A stretch of DNA of 64,000 bases from Chryseolinea serpens (GTDB taxonomy: Bacteria > Bacteroidota > Bacteroidia > Cytophagales > Cyclobacteriaceae): assembly GCF_900129725.1 (NCBI RefSeq), contig NZ_FQWQ01000005.1, forward strand, positions 682,001-746,000, written 5' to 3'. The position numbers and the translations under genes were made by a program. Each line of letters begins with the position of its first letter. The first letter of the stretch is position 1. The notes below the pieces were generated by a model that was not told where the DNA came from, searched no databases, and worked only from the letters and a program-made list of their open reading frames with translations. Shown piece by piece: positions 41,633 through 50,200 of the stretch.

Positions 41633-44545
41633 ATGAGGACGAGAGTGAAAGGCGAAAAAAGCGATACCTCCTTTGCCTGCGATGACCTGCCAATGCCCGT
41701 GATCATTTATCGTAGGGACAACGGGTGCTTGCTGAAATTTAATAAGGAAGCGAAGCGGGTGTTTGGCTTGCCAGTTTCGGGCAAGGCCTTGAATATCTCG
41801 GCCATCAGGTCAGAAAAGCTTATTAACCCACCAAAAAGCAGGTCCAAAAAGGCCGTCGATTTTGGCGCGGTAATCCATCGCACGAGTAAAGGTGAAGAGA
41901 TTTTACTAAGGGTATTCCGCAAACCCATCCACTTTGAGGGCGCCGATTGTTTTGTCGACTTTTTAGAAGGTGTTGGTGCTGTTGCGATCAGGAATGAAAA
42001 AGCGAGTGCCAATCTCAGCGAGACCTTGATTTTTGGAAAAATGGGCAGCGCTGAACTAGACCTGCAAACTTTTCTGCTCACGGTTAGCAAGGAACTGTTT
42101 CAGTTGCTGGATGTGACCGTCAACGAGCCTCAGACAGTACCTGTCGAGCAATTTTTAAAGACATATATCCATCCTGATTTCCTGACAGAAGTTCTGCAGA
42201 AAATTGACGAAGGTATGAACGGCCATGCCGATAAGAAGAAAGTGGTCAATACAGCCTTTGAGATGATCACGGCAAACGGCAGGCGGATCTGGGTTAAAGC
42301 CATGGGTATTTTTAAAGGCAGCACGGCTTTGGGGATCCTTCACGATGTGACGGAGCCGGCAAAGGCGCAAGAGGCATTGGTGGAGGCTAACCAGTTGTTC
42401 GAGCGGTTGGCAGACAACGTTCCGGGGATGATTTTTAAATATCAGCTCAAGGATGAAAGCAGCGGCCAATTTCTTTATGCAAGCCATGGATGTGAGTCAT
42501 TGTTTGGAATTTCGGCAGAAAAAGTAAAGGCGCAAGGATTAGCGCACATCGTTCATCCCGATGATTTACCCGTGATACGGCAAACCATGAAAGATGGATT
42601 TCATAATGATCTCCCCTGGGAAATGGAATTTAGGGTGATCATGCCAAACGGTTCCCTCAAATGGATAGCCGGCGCCTCAAGTCCATACCAGGAAAGGAAC
42701 GGTGAGTATTGCTGGTTCGGATTCATGCATGATGTAACGGGGCGAAAGTTGGCTGAACTCAAGCGCATAGAGATCGAAAGAATCGCGCAGGAAAATCTTA
42801 GGGCACTGGAGACTGAAATGGAAAAATTCCATTCTTTGGTGGGAACCATAGATGGCATTGTCTGGGAAGCGGATGCCCGGACTTTTGAATTTAAGTTTGT
42901 CAGTAAACAGGCGGAAAAGATATTGGGGTATCCGGTTTCAGACTGGCATACACAGCCCGATTTCTGGGCGAATAGAATTCACCCCGAGGATAGGGATACG
43001 GCTGTTAATTTTTGCAGGCTATCCACAAGCGAATTGCGCGATCATGATTTCGAATACCGCATGATCACCCGCGAGGGTCGTGAAGTCTGGGTCCAGGACA
43101 AGGTCGCCGTCATTCATAGAGATGGCAAACCCATATTGCTTCGCGGCATCATGCTTGACATCACGGCCCACAAAATAACGGAAGAGGAGATAAGAAAAAG
43201 CGAGAGACGGTTCAGACTCCTGTACAACAACACCCCGGTGATGATGCACTCCATTGAAGTTGATGGGAAATTGAGCCGCGTAAGCGACTACTGGTTACAA
43301 AAAATGGAATATTCCCGGGAGGAGGTTCTCGGAAGACGAAGCACAGAATTCATGACGGCCGAATCGAAGGAGAAATCGGCTAAGAACTTGCCGAATTTTA
43401 TCAGGTCAGGCGTGGCGAACAATTTGGAATTTGACTTTGTGACCAAAAGCGGCAAAGTTTTAAATACGCTTTTGTCGTCGAGTGCTGAGTATGACGAGCA
43501 AGGCAATTTTACGCGATCGATGACCGTGGTGACCGATATCACGGAAACAAAGAAGTTGGGGAAGCGATTGGAACTTGCCAATAGGGCCGCGCGGTTGGGT
43601 GTTTGGCAAATTGATTTTGCAAATGACTCCTGGGAGTGCGATGATAAGTTGAGAGAAATATTTGGTATCGGGGAAAATGTGCTTACCCGTGAGAAGTATT
43701 GGGCGATCATTCACCCCGATGAAAGGGAAGCCAAAATTAAGCGGGATAAACTCTTGCTGCAATCGACGGGCAGCCATTACAACGACGAGTACCGGATCAT
43801 AAGGTCGACGGACCAGGAAGTGCGGTACATTAAATCGCAAGGTTTGTTTTTTCGCGATGAGCAGGGGAAGCCGTTAAGCGGCGTTTCCGTCGTCTACGAT
43901 CAAACACAGGAGAAGCTGGCAGAGCAGAAAACACTTCAATCGCTGAGGGAGAAAGAAACGCTGATAAAAGAAGTGCATCACCGCATCAAGAACAATCTTC
44001 AGCTGATCTCCAGTATTGTGTATTTGAAGTTGTCCACTTTTAAGCAAAATGATATTCGCGAATTTTTGGAGGGCCTGCGACAAAAAATAAAGTCCATCGC
44101 CGTGCTTCATGAGCGCCTTCTTCAAACCGAGGAGCTAGACGCGGTGAACATAGCCGACTTTTTAAATAGGGTGCTCAAAGACATTCAGGTTTCATTTTAT
44201 AGACCGGACCTGATGGTAAACGCAAAACGGGAGATTTTGCCGGTTTACCTTCCGTCGGACGTGGCCACGTATTGTGGGTTAATCGTGAATGAATTGGTTA
44301 CAAACGCCATTAAGCATGCTTTTCCCTCCGAAAACAAGGGAGAGATCGTTGTCCGCTTCTTGCAAGAGGAAGGGAAATTTTTATTGAGTGTTTGTGATAA
44401 TGGCATTGGCCTGCCGGCGCACGTTGCGCCACGGTCTAGTGGAAGCTTCGGGATGTCGCTCATTTACATTTTCGTGCAGCAGTTGGGTGGTGAGTTTTCG
44501 ATCACCAGAGGAAATGGAACGGATTTTCAAATACGATTCCGCTGA
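41633..44545 (+). CDS. multi-PAS sensor histidine kinase, HisKA_2 type
   Basis: A 970-residue soluble kinase with about six PAS-like domains (roughly 15-125, 135-250, 250-380, 395-525, 525-650 and 650-770), several with C-terminal PAC motifs such as FEYRMITREGREVWVQDK and LLRGIMLDIT. The kinase core starts IKEVHHRIKNNLQLIS, with the phosphorylated His at 782 or 783, the HisKA_2/HWE-like class, and ends in an ATPase domain (LIVNELVTNAIKHAF, VCDNGIGLP). There is no membrane segment, so cytoplasmic signals or redox cofactors are likely. It has no obvious adjacent regulator of its own; the first regulator downstream is at 46525. Confidence 0.92.
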   Translation: MRTRVKGEKSDTSFACDDLPMPVIIYRRDNGCLLKFNKEAKRVFGLPVSGKALNISAIRSEKLINPPKSRSKKAVDFGAVIHRTSKGEEILLRVFRKPIHFEGADCFVDFLEGVGAVAIRNEKASANLSETLIFGKMGSAELDLQTFLLTVSKELFQLLDVTVNEPQTVPVEQFLKTYIHPDFLTEVLQKIDEGMNGHADKKKVVNTAFEMITANGRRIWVKAMGIFKGSTALGILHDVTEPAKAQEALVEANQLFERLADNVPGMIFKYQLKDESSGQFLYASHGCESLFGISAEKVKAQGLAHIVHPDDLPVIRQTMKDGFHNDLPWEMEFRVIMPNGSLKWIAGASSPYQERNGEYCWFGFMHDVTGRKLAELKRIEIERIAQENLRALETEMEKFHSLVGTIDGIVWEADARTFEFKFVSKQAEKILGYPVSDWHTQPDFWANRIHPEDRDTAVNFCRLSTSELRDHDFEYRMITREGREVWVQDKVAVIHRDGKPILLRGIMLDITAHKITEEEIRKSERRFRLLYNNTPVMMHSIEVDGKLSRVSDYWLQKMEYSREEVLGRRSTEFMTAESKEKSAKNLPNFIRSGVANNLEFDFVTKSGKVLNTLLSSSAEYDEQGNFTRSMTVVTDITETKKLGKRLELANRAARLGVWQIDFANDSWECDDKLREIFGIGENVLTREKYWAIIHPDEREAKIKRDKLLLQSTGSHYNDEYRIIRSTDQEVRYIKSQGLFFRDEQGKPLSGVSVVYDQTQEKLAEQKTLQSLREKETLIKEVHHRIKNNLQLISSIVYLKLSTFKQNDIREFLEGLRQKIKSIAVLHERLLQTEELDAVNIADFLNRVLKDIQVSFYRPDLMVNAKREILPVYLPSDVATYCGLIVNELVTNAIKHAFPSENKGEIVVRFLQEEGKFLLSVCDNGIGLPAHVAPRSSGSFGMSLIYIFVQQLGGEFSITRGNGTDFQIRFR

Positions 44546-44609
44546 ATTTTCAACTGTAAACCAGAGGGATGATTCAAATTGAGGTGTTAAAAAAAGCAAT
44601 TGAAGAGCA

Positions 44610-46484
44610 ATGATCAATAAGCGTAACCTGTCTTTGTTAGTGGTAGTATTCGTATCAACGTTGCTCATCCTGGTCGACTACTTCACCATCCGGACAACAT
44701 CGGCGGTGCGGGCCTACACGAATGGCGAGTCCCGTTACTCAAAAGGACAAAAGGATGGCTCGAAGCATTTGATCATGTATATCAGTTCCGGGAATCCGAA
44801 ATATTGGGATTATTTTTTGAGAGAATTGAGAGTGCCGCTGGGAGACAGTGCTGCGCGGGTCGGCCTGATGAATAATGGTGAAGAAGCGACGATAAAAGAT
44901 GGTTTTCTGCAGGGCGAAAACCATATCGATGACTTGGATAACATGATCTGGCTGTTCCAAAATTTCAAAGACGTCTCTTTTATGAGGAGGGCCATTCAGA
45001 TCTGGAAACAAGCCGATGTCAAAATCGGTAAGCTTGTTTTGTTGGGAGGAGACGTCAGAAAAAAAATGGTGGCCGGCGGCTTCTCGTTACAAGAAAAGGA
45101 AATGGTGATGCAAGAGGTCGATAAGTTGACGCTGGAGTTAACAACGATGGAGCGGGAATTCAGCGATGTGTTGGGGTCTGCTGCCCGGGAGATCAATATT
45201 TACCTCTTTGTCCTGAATATCTTCTTGACGCTCCTGATCATCGGAAGCGCGGGAAGCTTTTCGATGATTATGATTCGGAAATTAAGGGCCTCCAACGAAC
45301 GATCGAAGGAGACGCTGCAAGCTTTGCTCCTGAGCGAACAGCGACTCAAGGAAATTCTAAACCGTTTTGAAAAACTCTCCGATAATATTCCGGGCTTTAT
45401 CTATGAGTTCTGCATGCGGCCGGATGGCTCCACGTATTTCCCGTTTGCCAGTAAAGGAGTAAAAGAAATTTACGGTCTGTCGCCAAGCGAAATTTCGGAG
45501 GATGCTATGCCGTTGTTCGACCGCATGCATCCCGATGATCGCGAGCGGGTAGGCAAGGAAATAGAGCAAGCGGCCAGAACGTTGTCCGGTAGGGTCAGCG
45601 AGTTCCGTATTCATACGCCGGGTGGCACAACAAAATGGATGAGAACACAGGCCACGATCGAGCCGCAAAAGGATGGCAGTTTCCTGTGGTATGGTTATAC
45701 GTTTGAAATAACCGAACTAAAAAAGGCGATGATAGTTTTGGAGGAATTGCTTAAGGAAAAGGAGGAACTCATTTCTGTGAAGGATAAATTTTTCAGCATT
45801 GTTTCGCATGACCTGAAAAGCCCGGTCAATACCCTCCACAGTTTCATCCTGTTGATCGAGAAATGTATTGACGACTTGTCAAAAGAGGAAATCAAAAAGA
45901 TGGTGAATGAGATCAACAAAGCCTTCCAGGGCACCAAAGCCTTGATGGACGATCTCACCACCTGGGCGCAGTCGCGAATGAATGGAAATGGAACAACGCC
46001 TGAAAACATCGATCTAAGAAGGAACATTGATGCTATGATTTCCCTGGCCATGGAAAGTAGTGCGGTAAAACAAATTGCCATTTCCTATAGCGGACCGAAT
46101 GTACTGCCTGTTTACGCCGACAGCTACCAGGTCGATTTTATCATTCGTAACCTGCTGAGCAACGCCATTAAGTTTACGCCAAGGGGAGGTGAAATTGATA
46201 TTTGCGCCCGTACGGAAAATGGGTCTGTAAAACTGTCGATCCAGGACTCCGGCATCGGCATTTCGTCGGTGGACCTTAAAGATCTTTTTCAAATGGGTAA
46301 AGTCAGAAGTACGAGGGGAACCGAAGGCGAGAAGGGAACGGGTTTGGGACTCGGTCTTGTAAAGGAATTTATTGATAAGAATGCAGGAGAGATTGCCGTG
46401 GAAAGCACGAAGGGCAAAGGAACAGCATTTCATGTAACCCTGCCACGGGGTGCATCATTTGGAGATCGAATCACCCGGGACTGA
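44610..46484 (+). CDS. membrane sensor histidine kinase with one PAS domain
   Basis: A 624-residue kinase. TM1 is about 7-26 (LSLLVVVFVSTLLILVDYF), a periplasmic helical sensor of about 165 residues follows (CHASE3-like in size), TM2 about 196-222 (IYLFVLNIFLTLLIIGSAGSF), PAS about 250-375 (FEKLSDNIPGFIYEFCM), then HisKA with His400 (IVSHDLKSPVNTLHSF) and HATPase (IRNLLSNAIKFTPRGGEI, DSGIGIS, GTGLGLGLVKEF). It senses an outside signal and an internal one through PAS. It ends 40 bp before the receiver-kinase gene. Confidence 0.92.
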   Translation: MINKRNLSLLVVVFVSTLLILVDYFTIRTTSAVRAYTNGESRYSKGQKDGSKHLIMYISSGNPKYWDYFLRELRVPLGDSAARVGLMNNGEEATIKDGFLQGENHIDDLDNMIWLFQNFKDVSFMRRAIQIWKQADVKIGKLVLLGGDVRKKMVAGGFSLQEKEMVMQEVDKLTLELTTMEREFSDVLGSAAREINIYLFVLNIFLTLLIIGSAGSFSMIMIRKLRASNERSKETLQALLLSEQRLKEILNRFEKLSDNIPGFIYEFCMRPDGSTYFPFASKGVKEIYGLSPSEISEDAMPLFDRMHPDDRERVGKEIEQAARTLSGRVSEFRIHTPGGTTKWMRTQATIEPQKDGSFLWYGYTFEITELKKAMIVLEELLKEKEELISVKDKFFSIVSHDLKSPVNTLHSFILLIEKCIDDLSKEEIKKMVNEINKAFQGTKALMDDLTTWAQSRMNGNGTTPENIDLRRNIDAMISLAMESSAVKQIAISYSGPNVLPVYADSYQVDFIIRNLLSNAIKFTPRGGEIDICARTENGSVKLSIQDSGIGISSVDLKDLFQMGKVRSTRGTEGEKGTGLGLGLVKEFIDKNAGEIAVESTKGKGTAFHVTLPRGASFGDRITRD

Positions 46485-46524
46485 CGAGTTAGGGAACACG
46501 TTAATATTATCAGAGGAAATACGT

Positions 46525-47934
46525 ATGTCGAAAGCGCGCATCATGATCGTTGAAGATTCTTTTATTGTAGCCTATCACTTGCAGGCTACTTTGGAAGGAG
46601 AAGGTTATACGGTTTTAGAGAAATTGGATTCCGGGAGTGCGGCGATTGAGTATGCCGCGCAGAACCGGCCGGATTTAGTTTTAATGGACATTATGCTCAA
46701 TGGAGAATTGGATGGCATTCAAACCGCCTCCATCTTGAAATCGAGATACAATTTGCCGGTGATCTACATCACGGCGCTGACAGATAAAGACACCATTCAA
46801 CGCGCGAAAATTACCGAGCCCTATGGGTATTTGACAAAGCCCTTTGAAGACCGTGAAATTTTTACGGTGATCGAGATGGCGCTCTATAAACATGAGATCG
46901 AATCAAGGCTCAGGCAAAGCGAGGAGAAATATTTTACGACGGTACAATCGATAAGCGATGCCATTGTGATCATAGACGACCAGCACACAATCTCCTACCT
47001 TAACCCAAAGGCGGAGGCCATCACCGGCTATAAATTGGGGGAGGCTCTTGGAAGGAATGTGGCTGATATTATGTACCTTCGGAATGAAGCAACCGGTGAA
47101 TTCCCTGTTAACCCAATTCAATGCGACATTGTCTCTCACCACAATACAATGCCCGAGGGATTGCTGTTAGGTTCCAAACAAAACGTGTGGGTGCCCATAG
47201 GAGAGGGAAGTCTGAGTCCGGTTATTGATGCGCATGACAAACTGATCGGTTTGGTTATGATATTCAAGGATTTGTCGGAGAAGCGAGCCAATGAAAGGAT
47301 GGCGAAGGACTTTGAAAAACAACGCCTCAGCGCACTCATCGAGGGGCAGGAAAGAGAGCGAAGCCGCATAGCGAAAGACTTGCACGACGGATTAGGTCAG
47401 ATACTAAATGCCGTAAAGATGAACGTGAACGTATTGGTGACGGACAAACGGACAGCGCAGGATTTATACAAGTTGCTGGATGAAGCGATTATTGAATCCA
47501 TACGAATATCCGAGAATCTTTTGCCTTCCAAACTAAGGGATTTTGACCTGGCGACGTGTTTGCGCTCGATGTGCAGACAAATGAACGAAGCGGTGAACAT
47601 TCCTATCTCGTTTCAATCGATGGGTATTCCGGCACGGCTGGAACAAACCCATAAAGTGAATTTATATCGAATTGCACAGGAAGCTGTTACCAATGCCATC
47701 AAGCATGCTCACGCGAGTTCCATTACCGTGCGCTTGAGCGAAAGACCGCAGGCCGTTCACCTCAGTATTGAAGACAATGGAAAGGGGATCCGTCCGGCAA
47801 AAGACGATCGCAACCACAGCGGACTAGTCAATATGCGTGACCGTGCAGAAATTTTGCAAGGCAAACTTTCCGTTAAACCCGGCCCTGAAGGAGGCACCAT
47901 TGTTATGATCGAAACACCTGTTCATCCCAATTAA
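46525..47934 (+). CDS. receiver-PAS-histidine kinase hybrid (HisKA_3)
   Basis: A 469-residue protein with an N-terminal receiver (IMIVEDSFIVAYHL, phospho-Asp55 in LVLMDIML, ITALTDK, GYLTKPFEDRE), a PAS domain about 135-255, and a C-terminal NarX/DesK-type kinase with His287 (ERSRIAKDLHDGLGQILNAV) and HATPase (EAVTNAIKHAHA, DNGKGI). The receiver can take phosphate from a kinase upstream and control its own kinase, making a relay. The LuxR-type regulator 8 bp downstream is the natural target. I chose the ATG at 46525, where the receiver starts, over an ATG at 46450 inside the previous gene. Confidence 0.9.
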   Translation: MSKARIMIVEDSFIVAYHLQATLEGEGYTVLEKLDSGSAAIEYAAQNRPDLVLMDIMLNGELDGIQTASILKSRYNLPVIYITALTDKDTIQRAKITEPYGYLTKPFEDREIFTVIEMALYKHEIESRLRQSEEKYFTTVQSISDAIVIIDDQHTISYLNPKAEAITGYKLGEALGRNVADIMYLRNEATGEFPVNPIQCDIVSHHNTMPEGLLLGSKQNVWVPIGEGSLSPVIDAHDKLIGLVMIFKDLSEKRANERMAKDFEKQRLSALIEGQERERSRIAKDLHDGLGQILNAVKMNVNVLVTDKRTAQDLYKLLDEAIIESIRISENLLPSKLRDFDLATCLRSMCRQMNEAVNIPISFQSMGIPARLEQTHKVNLYRIAQEAVTNAIKHAHASSITVRLSERPQAVHLSIEDNGKGIRPAKDDRNHSGLVNMRDRAEILQGKLSVKPGPEGGTIVMIETPVHPN

Positions 47935-47942
47935 AACCCAAA

Positions 47943-48593
47943 ATGAAAAAGCATAAAATCATGTTAGCCGATGATCACGCCATGATCCGGGCTGGCGTAA
48001 AAAACTTGCTGAGAGAATCAGAAGACATTGTCGTAATCGGGGAAGCAGAGAACGGACGTCAGGCTGTCGATTTGTATGAAGAATTGAAACCCGATCTGAT
48101 CATCCTGGATATCTCCCTTCCGGATATGAACGGCATGGAAGTGACGCAAAAAATTTTGGCCTTCGATCCCAGTGCGAACATATTGATGCTTTCCATGTAC
48201 GATGATGAAGATTATGTCGGCCGGTGTATTGAAAATGGCGTGAAGGGATACGTCGTAAAGAATGAAAGTGGGGAAGAGCTGGAATATGCGGTTCATACCA
48301 TTTTGGAGGGCAAAACATACTTTAGTCAGGCGGTACATAAAGTGATCCTCAACAAATACAAACGAGCTGCGGTCAAAAAGAAGGAACGGCATGAAGACAT
48401 CAGGCTGACGGCCCGCGAAATCGAAATCGTCAAACTAATCGACGACGGGCTCACCAGCCAGCAAATGGCCGATAAATTATTCATCAGCCCCCGTACCGTT
48501 GAAACCCATCGGGCCAATCTCATGAAGAAATTCGCCGTGAAAAACTCAATTGAACTGGTGAAAAAGGCGAGACAGATGAATATTCTCACTTAA
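47943..48593 (+). CDS. NarL/LuxR-family response regulator
   Basis: A 216-residue regulator. Receiver residues: Asp10/Asp11 in MLADDHAMIRAG, phospho-Asp56 in LIILDISLPDM, and VKGYVVKNES (Lys). A LuxR-type helix-turn-helix is at about 150-205 (LTAREIEIVKLIDDGLTSQQMADKLFISPRTVETHRANLMKK). It pairs with the HisKA_3 kinase 8 bp upstream, which is the usual NarX/NarL-type combination. Its target genes cannot be told; the che operon downstream is one possibility. Confidence 0.94.
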   Translation: MKKHKIMLADDHAMIRAGVKNLLRESEDIVVIGEAENGRQAVDLYEELKPDLIILDISLPDMNGMEVTQKILAFDPSANILMLSMYDDEDYVGRCIENGVKGYVVKNESGEELEYAVHTILEGKTYFSQAVHKVILNKYKRAAVKKKERHEDIRLTAREIEIVKLIDDGLTSQQMADKLFISPRTVETHRANLMKKFAVKNSIELVKKARQMNILT

Positions 48594-48724
48594 AGCCACA
48601 CCCCGCCCTACGTAATTTTCCTTACCGCTGCTATGTAGTTCTACGAAACGAAATTCAATAAAAACATGTATTGAGCCAGGCATTTCCTTTTCTAAACTTT
48701 GAATGAAATAGGAAGGGATATACC

Positions 48725-49903
48725 ATGGATCAAGCGATCGGAATGAAGCCGGAGTGGGAGAGGGGAAAGCAAATGCTGGCTTTGGAAAATCCGGGCAAGC
48801 CGTTTTTTGACAATACATTCGAAATTATTTTTTGGTCTTCTCCCGGCGACAAGATCCTTTTTGGCAACAAACTCTTTTTTGAAGGTTTTGGATTTGACAA
48901 CGACCACCGCGCAAAAGATTTTCCTGTCTCTCATTTGTTTGTCAATCCCGAAGACTACCTCCGTATAAAATTCAGATTACTATCGGGCGAATCGGTCCGG
49001 CAGCACGCCGTTGATTTTAAAAGGCTAAATGGAAAGAAAATCGTTGCATGGTTAAATGCCCAAAGCCTGGTAAATGAGAGAGGGGAGACCGTTTTTAATT
49101 GGACCGTCCTGGATATTTCTGAGCGAGTGGAATTTGAGCGAAACCTGGAGCAAAAAAATCTGCAATTGGCGAAGATCAACAGCCAGATGGAGAAGTTCCT
49201 CTATAGTGCATCACACGATCTCCGCTCACCCATTACCTCGATCATGGGCCTGGTGAATCTGACCCGTCTTCACACCAGCGACCGAACCATCATGGAATAC
49301 GTGGAAAAGATTGAGGCAAGCGCGCAACGCCTCGACAACATTATTCAGGATATCATCCGTTTTTCGAAAACTACCTACAAACACATCCATAGCGAGAAAA
49401 TTGAATTCGATACGTTGGTATGGAAGGTGATCAATGCGCATCGCGGCAGTGAAAATTTCAATCGCTTGAAGATTGGGGTGGCCGTTCGGGGAGAAGGGGC
49501 TTTCTACAGCGATCCGGATAGACTGGAAATCATACTGGAAAATTTGATCCGGAATGCTATCCAATTTCAGGATGCGGCCAAGGTACGGCCGTTTCTTCAC
49601 GTCCTTGTGAACGTAGTGCCTGAGCACGTTACCATTGAAGTCCATGACAACGGAATTGGCATCGCCCGGCAGTACTTTGATCAGATCTTCAATATGTTTT
49701 ACAAAGCGTCCATCCAATCGAAGGGCGCAGGTCTGGGGCTTTACATTGTGAAGGAGGGAATTGAGCAACTGACCGGGAATATTTCTGTCGAGTCTGAAGT
49801 CGGATTTGGCAGCGTGTTTAAGGTTTTTATTCCCAATAGCCCGAAGGGGAAATTGATCAACCGGAAAAATCAACTCAAGCATGAGAAGGTGGACGTTAGG
49901 TAA
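48725..49903 (+). CDS. PAS sensor histidine kinase, soluble
   Basis: A 392-residue cytoplasmic kinase. The N-terminal PAS domain is about 25-140 (FFDNTFEIIFWSSPGDKILFGN, ending FNWTVLDISERVEFE), a coiled linker follows, then HisKA with His164 (FLYSASHDLRSPITSIMGLVNL) and HATPase (LENLIRNAIQFQD, VHDNGIGIARQYFDQIFNMFYKAS, GAGLGLYIVKEG). No receiver or membrane segment. It stands between the NarL regulator and the che operon with 131 and 297 bp on its sides. Confidence 0.92.
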   Translation: MDQAIGMKPEWERGKQMLALENPGKPFFDNTFEIIFWSSPGDKILFGNKLFFEGFGFDNDHRAKDFPVSHLFVNPEDYLRIKFRLLSGESVRQHAVDFKRLNGKKIVAWLNAQSLVNERGETVFNWTVLDISERVEFERNLEQKNLQLAKINSQMEKFLYSASHDLRSPITSIMGLVNLTRLHTSDRTIMEYVEKIEASAQRLDNIIQDIIRFSKTTYKHIHSEKIEFDTLVWKVINAHRGSENFNRLKIGVAVRGEGAFYSDPDRLEIILENLIRNAIQFQDAAKVRPFLHVLVNVVPEHVTIEVHDNGIGIARQYFDQIFNMFYKASIQSKGAGLGLYIVKEGIEQLTGNISVESEVGFGSVFKVFIPNSPKGKLINRKNQLKHEKVDVR

Positions 49904-50200
49904 GTATAACTACGGGGTTTGAATCCGTATAACATCTGAATTCAAAATACAGGATTCCTCTGAATTCCGTCTACATAAGGTGTAATACCTTTATAAAAAA
50001 TCGAAATCGATTTCTAACGAGATGATGTATGGATCGAGAAAGAAATTTAAATGTTCAGGTTCAGTATTCAATAAATAAAGCATAGGACCGTGGACCCGGA
50101 ACAAACCATAGACAGAGAATCCAGTTCCGCAAGGACGCGACTGGAGGCTCAGCCAAGGGAAGGAAACGCAAATAAATCGAAATCTAAAACACCGAGGAAA

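Noticed and set aside
49980-50020. Short AAATCG/CGATTT dyad before the receptor gene
   Set aside because: Only 6-bp arms in AT-rich sequence; not distinct from chance.
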